Assembly (NCBI RefSeq): GCF_028368935.1
Contig: NZ_JAQNDK010000004.1
Location: forward strand, 310,001 to 374,000
DNA: 64,000 nucleotides
Source of the DNA: Sorangium aterium
Lineage (GTDB): Bacteria; Myxococcota_A; Polyangia; Polyangiales; Polyangiaceae
Direction of reading: 5' to 3'
Shown here: one piece after another, positions 1 through 9,394 of the stretch
How positions within the stretch are numbered: position 1 is the first letter of the stretch
How the letters are laid out: each line of letters starts with the position of its first letter
The notes under the pieces: generated by a model
Database searches by the model: none
Seen by the model: the letters and a program-made list of their open reading frames with translations, nothing else
What the model was told of the DNA's origin: nothing
Program-made: the position numbers and the translations under genes

Positions 1-1
1 C

Positions 2-91
2 GGCACCGCGGACACCAACCTGCTCAAGGGCGACGGGGCGACGGCCGATCTGGCCAAGTGGATGAAGTGGACCGCGCCGACCCTCCAGTAA
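2..91 (+). CDS. C-terminal end of an unknown protein (partial)
   Basis: Only the last 29 codons and a TAA stop lie in the window. The frame is open from the first bases and has GC-rich third positions typical of coding DNA here. The tail contains a KWMKW stretch and ends in APTLQ. No family can be recognised from this fragment. The next gene converges on it from the minus strand, 29 bp beyond the stop. Confidence 0.6.
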   Translation, partial: GTADTNLLKGDGATADLAKWMKWTAPTLQ

Positions 92-120
92 CCGCGCAGG
101 CCGAAGGGGCGGCGTCGGTA

Positions 121-438
121 CTACGCGCTCGCGCGGGCCCCTCCTTGGCCCTGGCGCCCGCCGCTCAGCCGCTGTCCGAGGAGCTGCTTCGCGCGCTCCG
201 CGAGCCGCAGCTCCTCCTGCCGGACCTCGCTGAAGAAGGAGGCGAGCTCTTGATCACCCTGCTTCTTCGCATCCTGGATGTACTGTGAGTGGGTCTCCGC
301 GCCCTTGAGCACATGGTAGAGCACGCTGACCAGGTTGTAGTCCTTGTCGGGGACCACGCTGCTCTCGCTGCGGCCCTCCTGTAGGCCGGCGCCCTGCTGC
401 CCCTGCGCGCCCGGTCCCTGCTTCTGCTCGGTCGCCAT
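121..438 (-). CDS. Small helical protein of unknown function, ferritin-like fold possible
   Basis: 105 residues. The first 30 are Gln/Gly-rich and probably disordered. Residues 34-88 form an amphipathic helical core (NLVSVLYHVLKGAETHSQY, then DQELASFFSEVRQEELRLAE), followed by a Gly/Gln/Arg tail. Helix pairs with regularly spaced Glu and His resemble small ferritin-like or DUF-type proteins seen across proteobacteria, but a full set of metal ligands is not evident, so no function is claimed. The ATG has a strong ribosome-binding site (GAGGAGG, about 6 nt upstream), and the whole frame uses GC-rich third positions. It is monocistronic and converges on the partial gene at the window edge. Confidence 0.65.
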   Translation of the reverse strand: MATEQKQGPGAQGQQGAGLQEGRSESSVVPDKDYNLVSVLYHVLKGAETHSQYIQDAKKQGDQELASFFSEVRQEELRLAERAKQLLGQRLSGGRQGQGGARASA

Positions 439-970
439 ATCGAACCTCCTCGACTCCCCCCACCGGGGCCGGGCAATGCAAGCGGGAGACCGCGCAGCGG
501 GAAGCCTTCGTGTCGAGGGCTCTGCGCGAGCGGCGCGGTCGCTCCGCCCCGCCCGTCGCGTTCCGCGACAGCAGCCAGACGTTCGCGCAGGATCGCACCA
601 CCCTGCGCGCGCACCCCCTCACGCGGAGATGGCCGCGGGCGCGCTCGACGCAGCCCGCGCCAGGCCACCGCAACAGGCGCTGCTCAGCTCGCAGGACACG
701 CTCCCTGTGGCGCCTGCGGCGCTGACCAGGCGGCCTCACAGAAGGCTCCTCCTCTCCCGCATTGTTGTCGCGATCGCTTGTCGCCAGGGTTGTTCTCTCC
801 GCTGTGGTCGGATCCTCCGGTGTGTCGTCGGCTGCCGAGACTGCCCATCGCGGGCACGTGGTGATCGCCCCCACGGCAGCAAGAACTCGGGCGGCTCGAG
901 GCCGTGATGAGCTGATACGCTGCGCCTCAAGCACCAGCTCGTCCCTCCGAGCCCTCGCCCCCATCCTTCC
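439..970. other. 532-bp intergenic region, no supported gene
   Basis: This gap separates the minus-strand helical protein from the plus-strand heparinase-like gene, so it should hold two divergent promoters. All six frames have open stretches, as expected at this GC content, but none has a ribosome-binding site with convincing codon bias or a recognisable domain. I saw no tRNA, hairpin array or repeat in it. Confidence 0.5.
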
Positions 971-3226
971 ATGAAATCACGTTCTCGCGGCTTTCCTCTC
1001 TCTCTTCACACCCTCGCTCCGGCGCTCGCGTGCGTCGCGCTCGCCGTCGCGGCGTGCGGCACGGACACCCCCGGGCCGAGCGAGCCGCGGGACACCGGCG
1101 TCCATCCTCGGCTCCTCGCGCGCCCGGAGCACCGCGATCTCCTGCGCTCGCGGGTCGATCGCGAGCCCTACGCCTCGATCCTCGCCACCCTGAAGCGCCG
1201 CGCCGACCGCCCCTACGAGGAGGAGCCGGACCCCGCTTCATGGGACTACAAGACGAACGGCAACAACGCCTCGACGGCGCAGGCCAATGCCCTCCTCGCC
1301 TGGGCGTTCGAGGACCGGGCGGCGGCCGACAAGGCGCGCGAGTTCCTGCGCCGCCTGGAGACCAACTGGGACACGAACACGGTCCTCGACATGAACATCC
1401 GGATGGCGAAGGTCCTCATGGGGTACACGAACGCGTGGGATCTCCTGAGCGCCACGCCGTGGTTCCCCGCCGAGGAGTCCGCCCAGGCCGAGAGTAAGAT
1501 CACCGACATCACCGGTCAGTTTTTCGCCAAATACCTGGAGCAGGATTTCTATCGAGATCTCCTGCTGCGCCCGGCGCAGAACAACCATCCGATCCGGACC
1601 GCCGACGCGATCGGTTATGTGGCGCTCGCGTTCCCCGAGCACCCGGCGGCCTCGACCTGGTGGAACTGGTCGATCTCGGAGCTCGACTACCTCTGGGGCC
1701 CGGAGGGCCAGTACGTGCAGCCCGACGGCGGGGCGTCCGAAGGCCCGTATTACTCCGGCTTCGCCTGGGGGCCCACGGCGGCGTTCTTCATCGCCCTCGA
1801 CAACGCGCTCGAGGGCGAAGTCGCCTTCACGCGCGACTGCCGCACCCGCTCCGACCAGGACCCGTGGGCCGGACATGACTGCGTCGAGGGCGAGCAGGGC
1901 GCGCTGGAGGTCCCGCTGCGCGGCGGGCTCTTCACGAAGGCCGTCGACTGGTCGCTCTCGCTGCGCCTCCCCTGGGGCACCCGGCCCCCGGTCGACGACG
2001 GCGTCTTCACCCCGTTCAACGGGGGCCCGCTGCTCACCTCCTTCGGCGGAGGTGGGGAGTACCTCTGGGACTGGGAGCAGAACCGCGGCGACCCCCAGGC
2101 CATGGAGTTCGGCAGCGACCTCATCGCCCATCATCTGCTCTACCTCGACGACGCCGTGGCCTCCGAGGCGCCGCGCTTCCTCACGCGCTTCTTCCCCGAC
2201 GCCGGCAACGCGGTGTTCCGCTCGGACTGGGGCGACGAAGCGCGCTGGCTCCTGCTCCTCGCGGAGCACGGCTCGGCGCGCAAGGCGATCCACGACCACG
2301 TGGACGGCACGTCGTTCTCCCTCGCGGCCTACGGAGAGTACCTGTTGATCGACGCGGGCTACTACAAGCCCGATTCGCTCGACAACGCCAAGACCAGCCA
2401 GTCGCCGTCGCACAACGTGATCCTCATCGACGGCCGATCCGCGCCCGACAAGGGGCTCTTCGACGACTTCGGCGACGCGGACGCCTTCCTCCGGAACACC
2501 CACGACGGCGACGCCGTCGATTATGCGGAGGCGCACCAGGACTACCAGGACACGCACGTCGAGCGATCCGTGGCCTTCATCGACGGCCGCTACTTCGTGG
2601 TCGGCGACCGCCTCTCGACGTCGCACCCGGCGGCCCGCAAGCACGCGTGGCGGCTGCACGGGTACGCGGGGCTCACGTCCGGCGGCACCTTCGAGCTGCT
2701 CCCCGACGGCGGCCGATGGGAGCGGGCGCGGGCGGGCGTCGAGGCGCGCGTGCAGTCGACGTCGCCGGGGCTCGCGGTCGTGGAGCCGCCGTACACTCCG
2801 CTGACGGTGCCCCACGTCCACGAGTTCGAGGAGGACCGCAAGGCCGCCGACCACGCCGTCATCGACGCGACGGTGGAGGCCGAGGCGCCGGGGTTCCTGG
2901 CGGTGCTCCTGCCCTACAAGGTCGGCGTGGACGCGGGCCCCGACGCGCCGCTCCAGGCGGCGCCGATCGCGGCGGAGCCCGGCGTCGTCGCGTGGCAGAT
3001 CGAGAGCGACGGCGGGACCGACGTGGCGGTGCTGCGGAGCAAGGGAGCCCCGGAGGCGCTGGAGCTGCCCGGGGGGCAGGTCCTCGAGACCGACGCGGAG
3101 CTCGTCGTGCTGCGGATCGAGGGGGAGCGGCCGTTCGCGCTGATGGCTCGGGGCACGAGGGTGGTCCTCGATGGGAAACCCCGGGTCACCTCGCCTGATG
3201 CGCGCGGCCTCGCCGTGGAGGAGTGA
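971..3226 (+). CDS. Heparinase II/III-family lipoprotein (polysaccharide lyase-like)
   Basis: 751 residues. A basic N-terminus and hydrophobic stretch end in an AVAAC lipobox, with Cys29 as likely lipidation site. An alpha-helical toroid-like region (residues about 45-400) with conserved Asn/His/Tyr/Trp patches (NNHPIRTADAIGY, GGASEGPYYSG) precedes the heparinase II/III C-terminal beta domain, marked by HVDGTSFSLAAYGEYLLID near residues 441-461 and the SPSHNVILIDG strand. The family cleaves uronic-acid-containing polysaccharides by beta-elimination; the substrate (glycosaminoglycan, alginate or other polyuronide) cannot be read from sequence. The next gene encodes a GH88/GH105-like hydrolase that would process the unsaturated sugar ends such lyases make. 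The stop codon lies inside a GGAGGAGTGAG ribosome-binding site that leads into a repeat tract. Confidence 0.85.
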   Translation: MKSRSRGFPLSLHTLAPALACVALAVAACGTDTPGPSEPRDTGVHPRLLARPEHRDLLRSRVDREPYASILATLKRRADRPYEEEPDPASWDYKTNGNNASTAQANALLAWAFEDRAAADKAREFLRRLETNWDTNTVLDMNIRMAKVLMGYTNAWDLLSATPWFPAEESAQAESKITDITGQFFAKYLEQDFYRDLLLRPAQNNHPIRTADAIGYVALAFPEHPAASTWWNWSISELDYLWGPEGQYVQPDGGASEGPYYSGFAWGPTAAFFIALDNALEGEVAFTRDCRTRSDQDPWAGHDCVEGEQGALEVPLRGGLFTKAVDWSLSLRLPWGTRPPVDDGVFTPFNGGPLLTSFGGGGEYLWDWEQNRGDPQAMEFGSDLIAHHLLYLDDAVASEAPRFLTRFFPDAGNAVFRSDWGDEARWLLLLAEHGSARKAIHDHVDGTSFSLAAYGEYLLIDAGYYKPDSLDNAKTSQSPSHNVILIDGRSAPDKGLFDDFGDADAFLRNTHDGDAVDYAEAHQDYQDTHVERSVAFIDGRYFVVGDRLSTSHPAARKHAWRLHGYAGLTSGGTFELLPDGGRWERARAGVEARVQSTSPGLAVVEPPYTPLTVPHVHEFEEDRKAADHAVIDATVEAEAPGFLAVLLPYKVGVDAGPDAPLQAAPIAAEPGVVAWQIESDGGTDVAVLRSKGAPEALELPGGQVLETDAELVVLRIEGERPFALMARGTRVVLDGKPRVTSPDARGLAVEE

Positions 3227-3230
3227 GATG
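3217..3230 (+). promoter_or_regulatory. Strong ribosome-binding site and ATG leading into the hexamer repeat
   Basis: GGAGGAGTGAG is followed directly by ATG at 3228-3230. It overlaps the heparinase stop codon (TGA 3224-3226). The ATG is in frame with the downstream hydrolase gene but is separated from its signal peptide by about 104 codons of low-complexity repeat. The best initiation signal in the region therefore translates the repeat, not the mature gene. Confidence 0.5.
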
Positions 3231-3515
<285 letters not shown>

Positions 3516-3539
3516 ATGCCCCCGAGCGCGCGCACTCCC

Positions 3540-4742
3540 ATGTCGCGCTGGTCGTCGCGCCTCCGCGCGGTGCTCGTCGCCGTCGCGGCGAGCGCCGCCG
3601 CGGTCGGAGGGTGCACGGGGGAGCCGGACGCCGGGCAGCCGGCCAGCTCCGGCGCGGAGTGCACGCCGACGTCACCGTCGGCGGACGACGCGTTCGCGCG
3701 CGAGCGCGCGCCCGACTCCGAGAGCATCGCGCTGGCGCGCGCCATCGCCGACCGATGGATCGCCGAGCACCCGGCGGAGGCGCTCCCGTGGGACTGGGGC
3801 GAGGGCACGGTCATGCTCTCGCTGGTCGAGCTGTACCGCGTCACGCAGCACTCCCCCTACCGGGACTACTACCGGCGCTACATCGACCACCACCTCGAGT
3901 ACGGCTACGAGATCACGACGAGCGATCGCTGCCCGCCGGCGATCGCCGCGCTCGAGCTCCACGAGGAAACGTGCGCGGCCCCCTATGCGAAGGTGGTCGA
4001 CGACGTGCTCCGCTACCTCTACGAGGAAGCCCGCCGGACGGAGCAGGGCGGCATCAGCCACCTCGGCGTGTCGCCGCTGTTCGAGCCCACCCTCTGGATC
4101 GACTCGCTGTTCATGTTCGGCAACGTGCTCGTCCGCGCCGGAGAGCGATCGGGCGAGGCGCGCCCGCTCGACGAATTCTCGAATCAATTCCAGATCTTCG
4201 CGTCGCTCCTCCAGGACGAGCCCGGGCTCTTCCGGCACGCGTACGACTGGCCGGCGCCGCAGGATCCGGACGTGTACTGGGCGCGCGGCAACGCCTGGGT
4301 CACGGCGGCCGGCTACGAGTACCTCCGCGTGCGCGCGGGGCGCGGGGAGCGCGACGACGCCGTGGCCGGGGCGCTCGAGCGGCAGGTCGCGGCGGTCCTG
4401 GGCGCGCAGGACCAGGACAGCGGCCTGTGGTGGACCGTCATGAACCGCCCGGGGGAGATCTACCTGGAGACGAGCGCGACGGCCCTCTTCGCCGTCGGGC
4501 TCGCGCGCGGGCTGCGCCACGGCTTCCTCGACGCCTCGGTGCGCCCCGCCATCGACCGCGCCATGGCGGGCGTGCGCTCGCGCATCGAGGAGGACGGCTC
4601 CGGGCGGCCGGTCGTGACCGGAACCTCGGGGCCCACGACGGTGGGAAAGCTCGAGGATTACGCGGCGGTCGAGCTCCGCGACGACCTCTCGTACGGCGTC
4701 GGGGCCGTGATCCTGGCGCTCGTCGAAACGTCCGGGCTGTAG
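3540..4742 (+). CDS. GH88/GH105-like unsaturated uronyl hydrolase, lipoprotein
   Basis: 400 residues from the chosen ATG. It opens with a basic N-terminus, a hydrophobic core and an AVGGC lipobox (Cys25). The catalytic region matches the (alpha/alpha)6 barrel of the GH88/GH105 (YteR-like) hydrolases: WIDSLFM places the probable catalytic Asp at residue 188, and WARGNAW near residue 247 is the family's signature. These enzymes hydrate and remove the 4,5-unsaturated uronic acid left by polysaccharide lyases, which fits the lyase-like gene just upstream. The start is uncertain: ATG 3516 and ATG 3540 are both in frame and give a signal peptide but have weak ribosome sites, while the strong site at 3217-3230 would add a repeat-encoded N-terminus. 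Confidence 0.8.
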   Translation: MSRWSSRLRAVLVAVAASAAAVGGCTGEPDAGQPASSGAECTPTSPSADDAFARERAPDSESIALARAIADRWIAEHPAEALPWDWGEGTVMLSLVELYRVTQHSPYRDYYRRYIDHHLEYGYEITTSDRCPPAIAALELHEETCAAPYAKVVDDVLRYLYEEARRTEQGGISHLGVSPLFEPTLWIDSLFMFGNVLVRAGERSGEARPLDEFSNQFQIFASLLQDEPGLFRHAYDWPAPQDPDVYWARGNAWVTAAGYEYLRVRAGRGERDDAVAGALERQVAAVLGAQDQDSGLWWTVMNRPGEIYLETSATALFAVGLARGLRHGFLDASVRPAIDRAMAGVRSRIEEDGSGRPVVTGTSGPTTVGKLEDYAAVELRDDLSYGVGAVILALVETSGL

Positions 4743-4978
4743 CGCAGCCAACACCGCGCTCGTCGTGGCCTCGGCGCGCGACCGCCGCGCTCCTGCGCTG
4801 CGGTTGCCTTGTTGCTGCGCTTCGCCTACGCCTCAGCGCGCTCGCCGGCCTTCGCAGCGTGATGGCCGGAGCGACGAGCGCGGCGCACCCTGGTGCGTCA
4901 CGCGTGGGTCAGGTGAACCGGGCTCGCGCGCCGCGGCCGTCCCCGTGGACGGCGCGCAGGCCACCGCCGAGGACCCTC

Positions 4979-5773
4979 ATGTCTGCACTCGTGAAGCTCG
5001 ACGCGATCACCAAGGTCTACTGGATGGGCGAGGTGGAGGTGCAGGCGCTCCGCGGCGTGTCGCTGGAGCTCTCGCGGGGCGAGATGGTCGCCATCATGGG
5101 CGCCTCGGGGTCGGGCAAATCGACGACCCTGAACGTCATCGGCACGCTCGACCGCCCCACCGGCGGCCGTTACCTCCTCGACGACGAGCCGGTCGAGGAG
5201 CTCGACGAGGTCGAGCTGGCGCAGCTCCGCAACCGCAAGATCGGGTTCGTCTTCCAGTCGTTCAACCTCCTTCCGCGCGACACCGCCCTCGCGAACGTCG
5301 AGCTGCCCATGGTCTACGCCGGCGTCCGACCGACCGACCGGCGGGCGCGGGCCGCGCGGGCGCTCGCGCGCGTCGGCCTCGACGACCGGGCGCACCACCT
5401 GCCGAACCAGCTGTCCGGCGGCCAGCAGCAGCGCGTGGCGATCGCCCGCGCGATCGTCAACGAGCCGCCGCTCCTCCTTGCGGACGAGCCGACCGGCGCG
5501 CTCGACTCCGCCACCACCCGGCAGGTCATGGAGCTCTTCTGCGCGCTGCACGCGCAGGGGATGACGGTCGTCGTCGTCACCCACGACCGCTCGATCGCCG
5601 ACTACGCCACCCGCGTCGTCACCTTCAGGGACGGCGCCATCGTCGAGGACACCGGCCCTCGCGGCCGTCGCGTGGACGTCTCGTCGCCTGTTCCTGGACC
5701 AACGTCGTCGGTTCCTGGACCAACATCATCGGTTCCTGGACCGGCATCGTCGCCTCCCGGAGGCCTCTCGTGA
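4979..5773 (+). CDS. ABC transporter ATP-binding protein, MacB/LolD type
   Basis: 264 residues with a complete nucleotide-binding domain: Walker [10 protein letters not shown] (41-49), Q-loop FVFQSFNLL, signature LSGGQQQR, Walker [13 protein letters not shown] and the switch His in VVTHD. The [14 protein letters not shown] opening is typical of MacB/LolD/FtsE-type ATPases that power periplasmic machines rather than classical importers. The C-terminus carries an unusual extension of three 7-residue Pro/Ser repeats (VPGPTSS type) just before the stop. It is first of four overlapping genes (ATPase, HlyD adaptor, two FtsX permeases), and its stop overlaps the next start as GTGA. The substrate is unknown; the family exports antibiotics, peptides, siderophores or lipoproteins. 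Confidence 0.92.
   Translation: MSALVKLDAITKVYWMGEVEVQALRGVSLELSRGEMVAIMGASGSGKSTTLNVIGTLDRPTGGRYLLDDEPVEELDEVELAQLRNRKIGFVFQSFNLLPRDTALANVELPMVYAGVRPTDRRARAARALARVGLDDRAHHLPNQLSGGQQQRVAIARAIVNEPPLLLADEPTGALDSATTRQVMELFCALHAQGMTVVVVTHDRSIADYATRVVTFRDGAIVEDTGPRGRRVDVSSPVPGPTSSVPGPTSSVPGPASSPPGGLS
5690..5752 (+). repeat. Three 21-bp direct repeats at the 3' end of the ATPase gene
   Basis: Three tandem 21-bp units begin at 5690, 5711 and 5732, each starting GTTCCTGGACC. They are in frame and encode [14 protein letters not shown] and VPGPASS, forming a flexible Pro/Ser tail. Only a few positions differ between units, suggesting fairly recent expansion. Confidence 0.85.
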
Positions 5774-6891
5774 GCGCCCGGCGTCGGCGGCGCCTCTGGC
5801 CGTGGCTCGTGGGGGCGCTGGCGCTCGCCGGGGGCGGGGCCGTCGTCCTCGCGAAGGCCGGCTCCGGCCCCGCGCCCATCGACCCCGCGCTCGTCGTGAC
5901 CGCGAAGCGCGGCGACCTCGCCGTCGAGATCCTCGAGACCGGGCGCATCGAGGCCCGCGAGCAGGTCGAGCTCAAGTCGAAGGTCGCGGGCCAGGTCGCC
6001 CAGGTGCTCGCGGACGAGGGCGCCCGGGTCCAGAAGGACCAGCTGCTGCTCGTGCTCGACCCGACCGACTACGAGCGCGAGGTCGCCCGCGCCGAGGCCG
6101 AGCTCGCCCGGGCCAGGGCCGCCGCGGGCTTCGCCAAGCGCGTCGTCGCGCAGCGGACCGCCGGCGTCGAGGCCAGCGTCGTCCCCGCGCAGGAGCTCGA
6201 CGTGGCCAAGCACGACCTCACCGAGAAGACCGTCGCCATCCGGCTCGCCGAGGTCGCGCTCAGCGCCGCCAGGGACCAGCTCCGGTACACGAAGATCTCC
6301 TCGCCCCTCGACGGCACCGTCATCCAGCGCAACATCGAGCCCGGCGAGGTCGTCACGCCGGGGGTGCAGTCGACCTTCAACGGAAAGGCGTTGCTCACCG
6401 TGGCCGATCTCTCGACGCTCGTGGTGAAGGTCGACCTCAACCAGATCGACGTGGCCAAGGTCGCGCTCGGCCAGACGGCGACGCTGACGCTCGACGCGCT
6501 CCCCGGCAAGACGTACGCGGCCAGGGTCACCAAGATCGCGCCCGCCTCGGTGAAGCTCGAGGGCCGCGAGGTCGACGTCTTCCCGGTCGAGGCCGAGCTC
6601 ACCCAGATCGACGGCCTCATCAAGCCCGGCATGACCGCTGACGTGCGCATCCGGCTCGACAGCAGGCCGGGCGTTGTCTCGCTGCCCATCGAGGCCGTCG
6701 CCGACGAGGGGGGCAAGCAGCTCGTCACGCGCGTGGTCGACGGCCCCGACGGCAAGCAGACGACCGAGAAGGTCGAGGTCGCGCTCGGCGCGCGCAACGA
6801 TCGCGACGTCGAGATCGTGAACGGCGTCCCGGAGGGGGCCCGCGTGCTCATCAACCCGCCCTCGGCGGCCGCGAACGAGACGAAGATGTGA
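5770..6891 (+). CDS. HlyD/MacA-family periplasmic adaptor subunit
   Basis: 373 residues from a GTG that overlaps the ATPase stop. After an Arg-rich start there is one membrane anchor (LWPWLVGALALAGGGAVVLA), then the membrane-fusion-protein layout: beta/lipoyl half-motif (residues about 40-95, VAGQVAQVLADEGARVQKDQ), a coiled-coil hairpin (about 95-165, Ala/Glu/Arg-rich heptads), the second lipoyl half (TKISSPLDGTVIQRNIEPGE) and a beta-barrel domain with IKPGMTADVRI. In MacAB-like pumps this protein links the inner-membrane permeases to a TolC-type outer-membrane channel; no TolC-like gene is nearby, so a shared channel is likely. The stop overlaps the next start as ATGA. Confidence 0.92.
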   Translation: MSARRRRRLWPWLVGALALAGGGAVVLAKAGSGPAPIDPALVVTAKRGDLAVEILETGRIEAREQVELKSKVAGQVAQVLADEGARVQKDQLLLVLDPTDYEREVARAEAELARARAAAGFAKRVVAQRTAGVEASVVPAQELDVAKHDLTEKTVAIRLAEVALSAARDQLRYTKISSPLDGTVIQRNIEPGEVVTPGVQSTFNGKALLTVADLSTLVVKVDLNQIDVAKVALGQTATLTLDALPGKTYAARVTKIAPASVKLEGREVDVFPVEAELTQIDGLIKPGMTADVRIRLDSRPGVVSLPIEAVADEGGKQLVTRVVDGPDGKQTTEKVEVALGARNDRDVEIVNGVPEGARVLINPPSAAANETKM

Positions 6892-8114
6892 GGTGGTCCG
6901 CCTACCTCGCGATCGCCGCGAAGGCCCTCTCGGCGCACAAGCTGCGGTCGCTCCTGACCGTGCTCAGCATCACCCTGGGCGCCTTCGCCATCGTGCTCAT
7001 GACCTCGCTCGCGGAGGGCGGCCTGCTCACGCTGGGTCGCGGCATCGAGCAGCTCGGCGGGGCGCGGCTCATCCTCGTCGCCCCGAAGGCGCCGGAGCGC
7101 GCCGAGCGGAAGAAGACCATGTACGTCACCGGCTTCACCCGCCGGGATCGCGATCGGCTCGCGCGCGGCGTCCCCCACGTCGCCGAGCACACCATGTACG
7201 CCATGCTCGGCTCGCGCGACGTCACCTCCGACGAGGGCAAGGAGGATCGCACCGACTTCGTCGCGGCCGACAGCGGCTTCCTCGACGCCTTCCGGATGCA
7301 CGTCGCGCGCGGCCGGACGTTCTCCGACGAGGAGGATCGCCGCCGGGCCCGGGTCTGCGTCGCCGGCCCGAAGCTCGCGGCGCGGCTCTGGCGCGGCGAC
7401 CCGATCGGCCGGTGGGTGACGGTCGGGACCCTGCGCTGCCGGGTCATCGGCGTGCTCGCCGACGCCGATCGGATGGGCGTGAACTTCGGCTTCAGCTGGG
7501 TCGACCTGCTCGTCGCTCCGTTCGACACGGCGGCGGACGTCGAGAAGGCGGTGGGCACCTCGGCGCTGCTCGTCATCAAGACCGACGACGTCCGCAACAA
7601 CGACCCGGTGAAGCGCATCATCAACGCGCTCCTCGTCGACCGCCACCACGGCGTCGACGACTTCACCCTCCTCGATTTCAGCAGCATCATGCAGAAATTC
7701 GAGGCCGTGTTCGCCACGATGAAGGCGATCGTCGGCCTCATCGCGGGCGTCGCGCTGCTCATCGGCGGCGTGGGCGTGATGAACATGATGCTCGTGAGCG
7801 TGTCCGAGCGCGTGCGCGAGATCGGCATCCGCAAGGCGCTCGGCGCGTCGCCGCGCGACATCAGCGCGCAGTTCCTGGCCGAGGCGGCGCTGCTCTCGGG
7901 CTTCGGCGGCCTGCTCGGGGTCGTCGGCGGCGCCGCCGCGGCCGAGCTCGCCTCGTCGATCATCCTCCGCTTCACGCCGAGCTGGGTCGGCGCGGTCTCC
8001 ACGCCGGCCGTCGTCGCGGCGCTGCTCGTCTCCTCCGGCGTGGGCGTTGTCTTCGGGTGGCTGCCGGCCCAGCGCGCGGGCCGGCTCGACCCCGTGGCGG
8101 CGATGCGGCGATGA
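6888..8114 (+). CDS. FtsX/MacB-like ABC permease, first copy
   Basis: 408 residues with MacB-type topology: one N-terminal membrane helix (about 17-39), a periplasmic MacB-PCD domain (about 40-270) and three C-terminal helices (about 273-400). The conserved coupling motif is GIRKALGASPRDI near residue 314, preceded by GVGVMNMMLVSV. The C-terminus LDPVAAMRR is the usual MacB permease ending. There is no fused ATPase domain; the ATPase is the separate gene at 4979. It is followed by a second permease of the same fold but clearly different sequence, starting inside its stop codon, so the pump may be a permease heterodimer. Confidence 0.92.
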   Translation: MRWSAYLAIAAKALSAHKLRSLLTVLSITLGAFAIVLMTSLAEGGLLTLGRGIEQLGGARLILVAPKAPERAERKKTMYVTGFTRRDRDRLARGVPHVAEHTMYAMLGSRDVTSDEGKEDRTDFVAADSGFLDAFRMHVARGRTFSDEEDRRRARVCVAGPKLAARLWRGDPIGRWVTVGTLRCRVIGVLADADRMGVNFGFSWVDLLVAPFDTAADVEKAVGTSALLVIKTDDVRNNDPVKRIINALLVDRHHGVDDFTLLDFSSIMQKFEAVFATMKAIVGLIAGVALLIGGVGVMNMMLVSVSERVREIGIRKALGASPRDISAQFLAEAALLSGFGGLLGVVGGAAAAELASSIILRFTPSWVGAVSTPAVVAALLVSSGVGVVFGWLPAQRAGRLDPVAAMRR

Positions 8115-9358
8115 GGCTCGACGATCTCCTCCACTCGACGCGCGCCGTGGTCGCCGACCGGACCCGCGCCGCGCTCACGCTGCTGGGCATCATCATCGGC
8201 ACCGGCTCGATCGTGCTGCTCGCCTCGCTCCTCGCGGGCGGCGAGGAGGCGCTCCTCCGGGCAGGCCAGCAGGCCGTGGAGGCCGACCTCATCCAGGTCC
8301 ACCCCGCGGAGGTGAGCGTCGGCGACCGGCGCCGCACCCGGCGCGATCTCTCGCGGGACGACGCCAGCGCGCTCGCCGCGTCGCGCGCCCTCGGCGGCGC
8401 CTCCGCCCTGAGCGAGTCGGTGCGCCCGACCGAGGCCCGCGCCGGCGGCAAGAAGAAGCGGATCTCCCTCGTCAGCGCCGTGCCGGCGGCACCGGCCCTC
8501 TACGACCTGGAGCTCGCGGCGGGCCGCTTCCTCGTCGAGGCGGATCTCACGGCCCGGCGGCGCGTGTGCGTCGTCGGCCACGAGGTCTGGGCCGAGCTCT
8601 TCGGCGGCCCTCCGGCGCGGGCCGCGCAGGCCGAGCCCCTCCACATGACGGCCGACGGCCACGTGTGGACGGTCGTCGGCGTGCTCCAGGACCGGCCGAT
8701 CCTCGGCTCCACGGACGACACGAACATCTGGAACCGCAAGGTCCTCGTCCCGCAGACCACCTACGACGCGCTCTACGCGCCGTCGCACAAGACCGACCGC
8801 CTGTACGTCCGGCAGGATCCGCTCGTCACCGTCCGGACGCCGCTCGCCGCGCTCCGCGGCGTCATCGACGCGACGCTCCAGCGCCGCCACCACGGGGTCA
8901 AGAACTTCAGGATCGAGGACAAGGACAGCCACGGCCAGGAGCAGCTCGTCATCGACATCATCAAGATGCTGCTGCTCAGCACCGGCGTGGTTGCGCTGAT
9001 CGTGGGGGGCATCAACATCATGAACATCATGCTGGTGACCGTGACCGAGCGGACGCGGGAGATCGGCATCCGCCGCGCGGTCGGGGCCTCGCCGCGCGCG
9101 ATCCTGCTGCAGTTCCTGTGCGAGGCGGCGGCCGTCTCGCTGCTCGGCGGCGTGCTCGGCGTGCTCTCGGGGCTGGCCCTCTCCTGGCTCGCCGGCGCGC
9201 TGCTCGCGCAGGTGGTCGGCCGCTGGGCGTTCCAGGTCGAGCCCTGGTCGCTCTTCCTCGGCCTCGGCCTCTCGGTCACGATCGGCGTGGTCTTCGGCTT
9301 CTACCCGGCCTGGCGCGCCTCGCGGCTCGACCCGATCGAGGCCCTCCGCTCGGAGTAG
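8111..9358 (+). CDS. FtsX/MacB-like ABC permease, second copy
   Basis: 415 residues with the same layout as the preceding permease: an N-terminal helix (ALTLLGIIIGTGSIVLLASL), a MacB-PCD periplasmic domain and three C-terminal helices containing GGINIMNIMLVTV and GIRRAVGASPRAI (near residue 318), ending [10 protein letters not shown]. It starts within the previous stop (ATGA) and completes a tightly coupled four-gene operon. Its 3' third is duplicated, with an internal in-frame deletion, at 11757-12000, about 2.6 kb downstream. A convergent gene of different composition begins 36 bp beyond its stop. Confidence 0.92.
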   Translation: MRLDDLLHSTRAVVADRTRAALTLLGIIIGTGSIVLLASLLAGGEEALLRAGQQAVEADLIQVHPAEVSVGDRRRTRRDLSRDDASALAASRALGGASALSESVRPTEARAGGKKKRISLVSAVPAAPALYDLELAAGRFLVEADLTARRRVCVVGHEVWAELFGGPPARAAQAEPLHMTADGHVWTVVGVLQDRPILGSTDDTNIWNRKVLVPQTTYDALYAPSHKTDRLYVRQDPLVTVRTPLAALRGVIDATLQRRHHGVKNFRIEDKDSHGQEQLVIDIIKMLLLSTGVVALIVGGINIMNIMLVTVTERTREIGIRRAVGASPRAILLQFLCEAAAVSLLGGVLGVLSGLALSWLAGALLAQVVGRWAFQVEPWSLFLGLGLSVTIGVVFGFYPAWRASRLDPIEALRSE

Positions 9359-9394
9359 CGCTCTCCTACCGCTCTCGGCGCGCCACCAAGGGGA

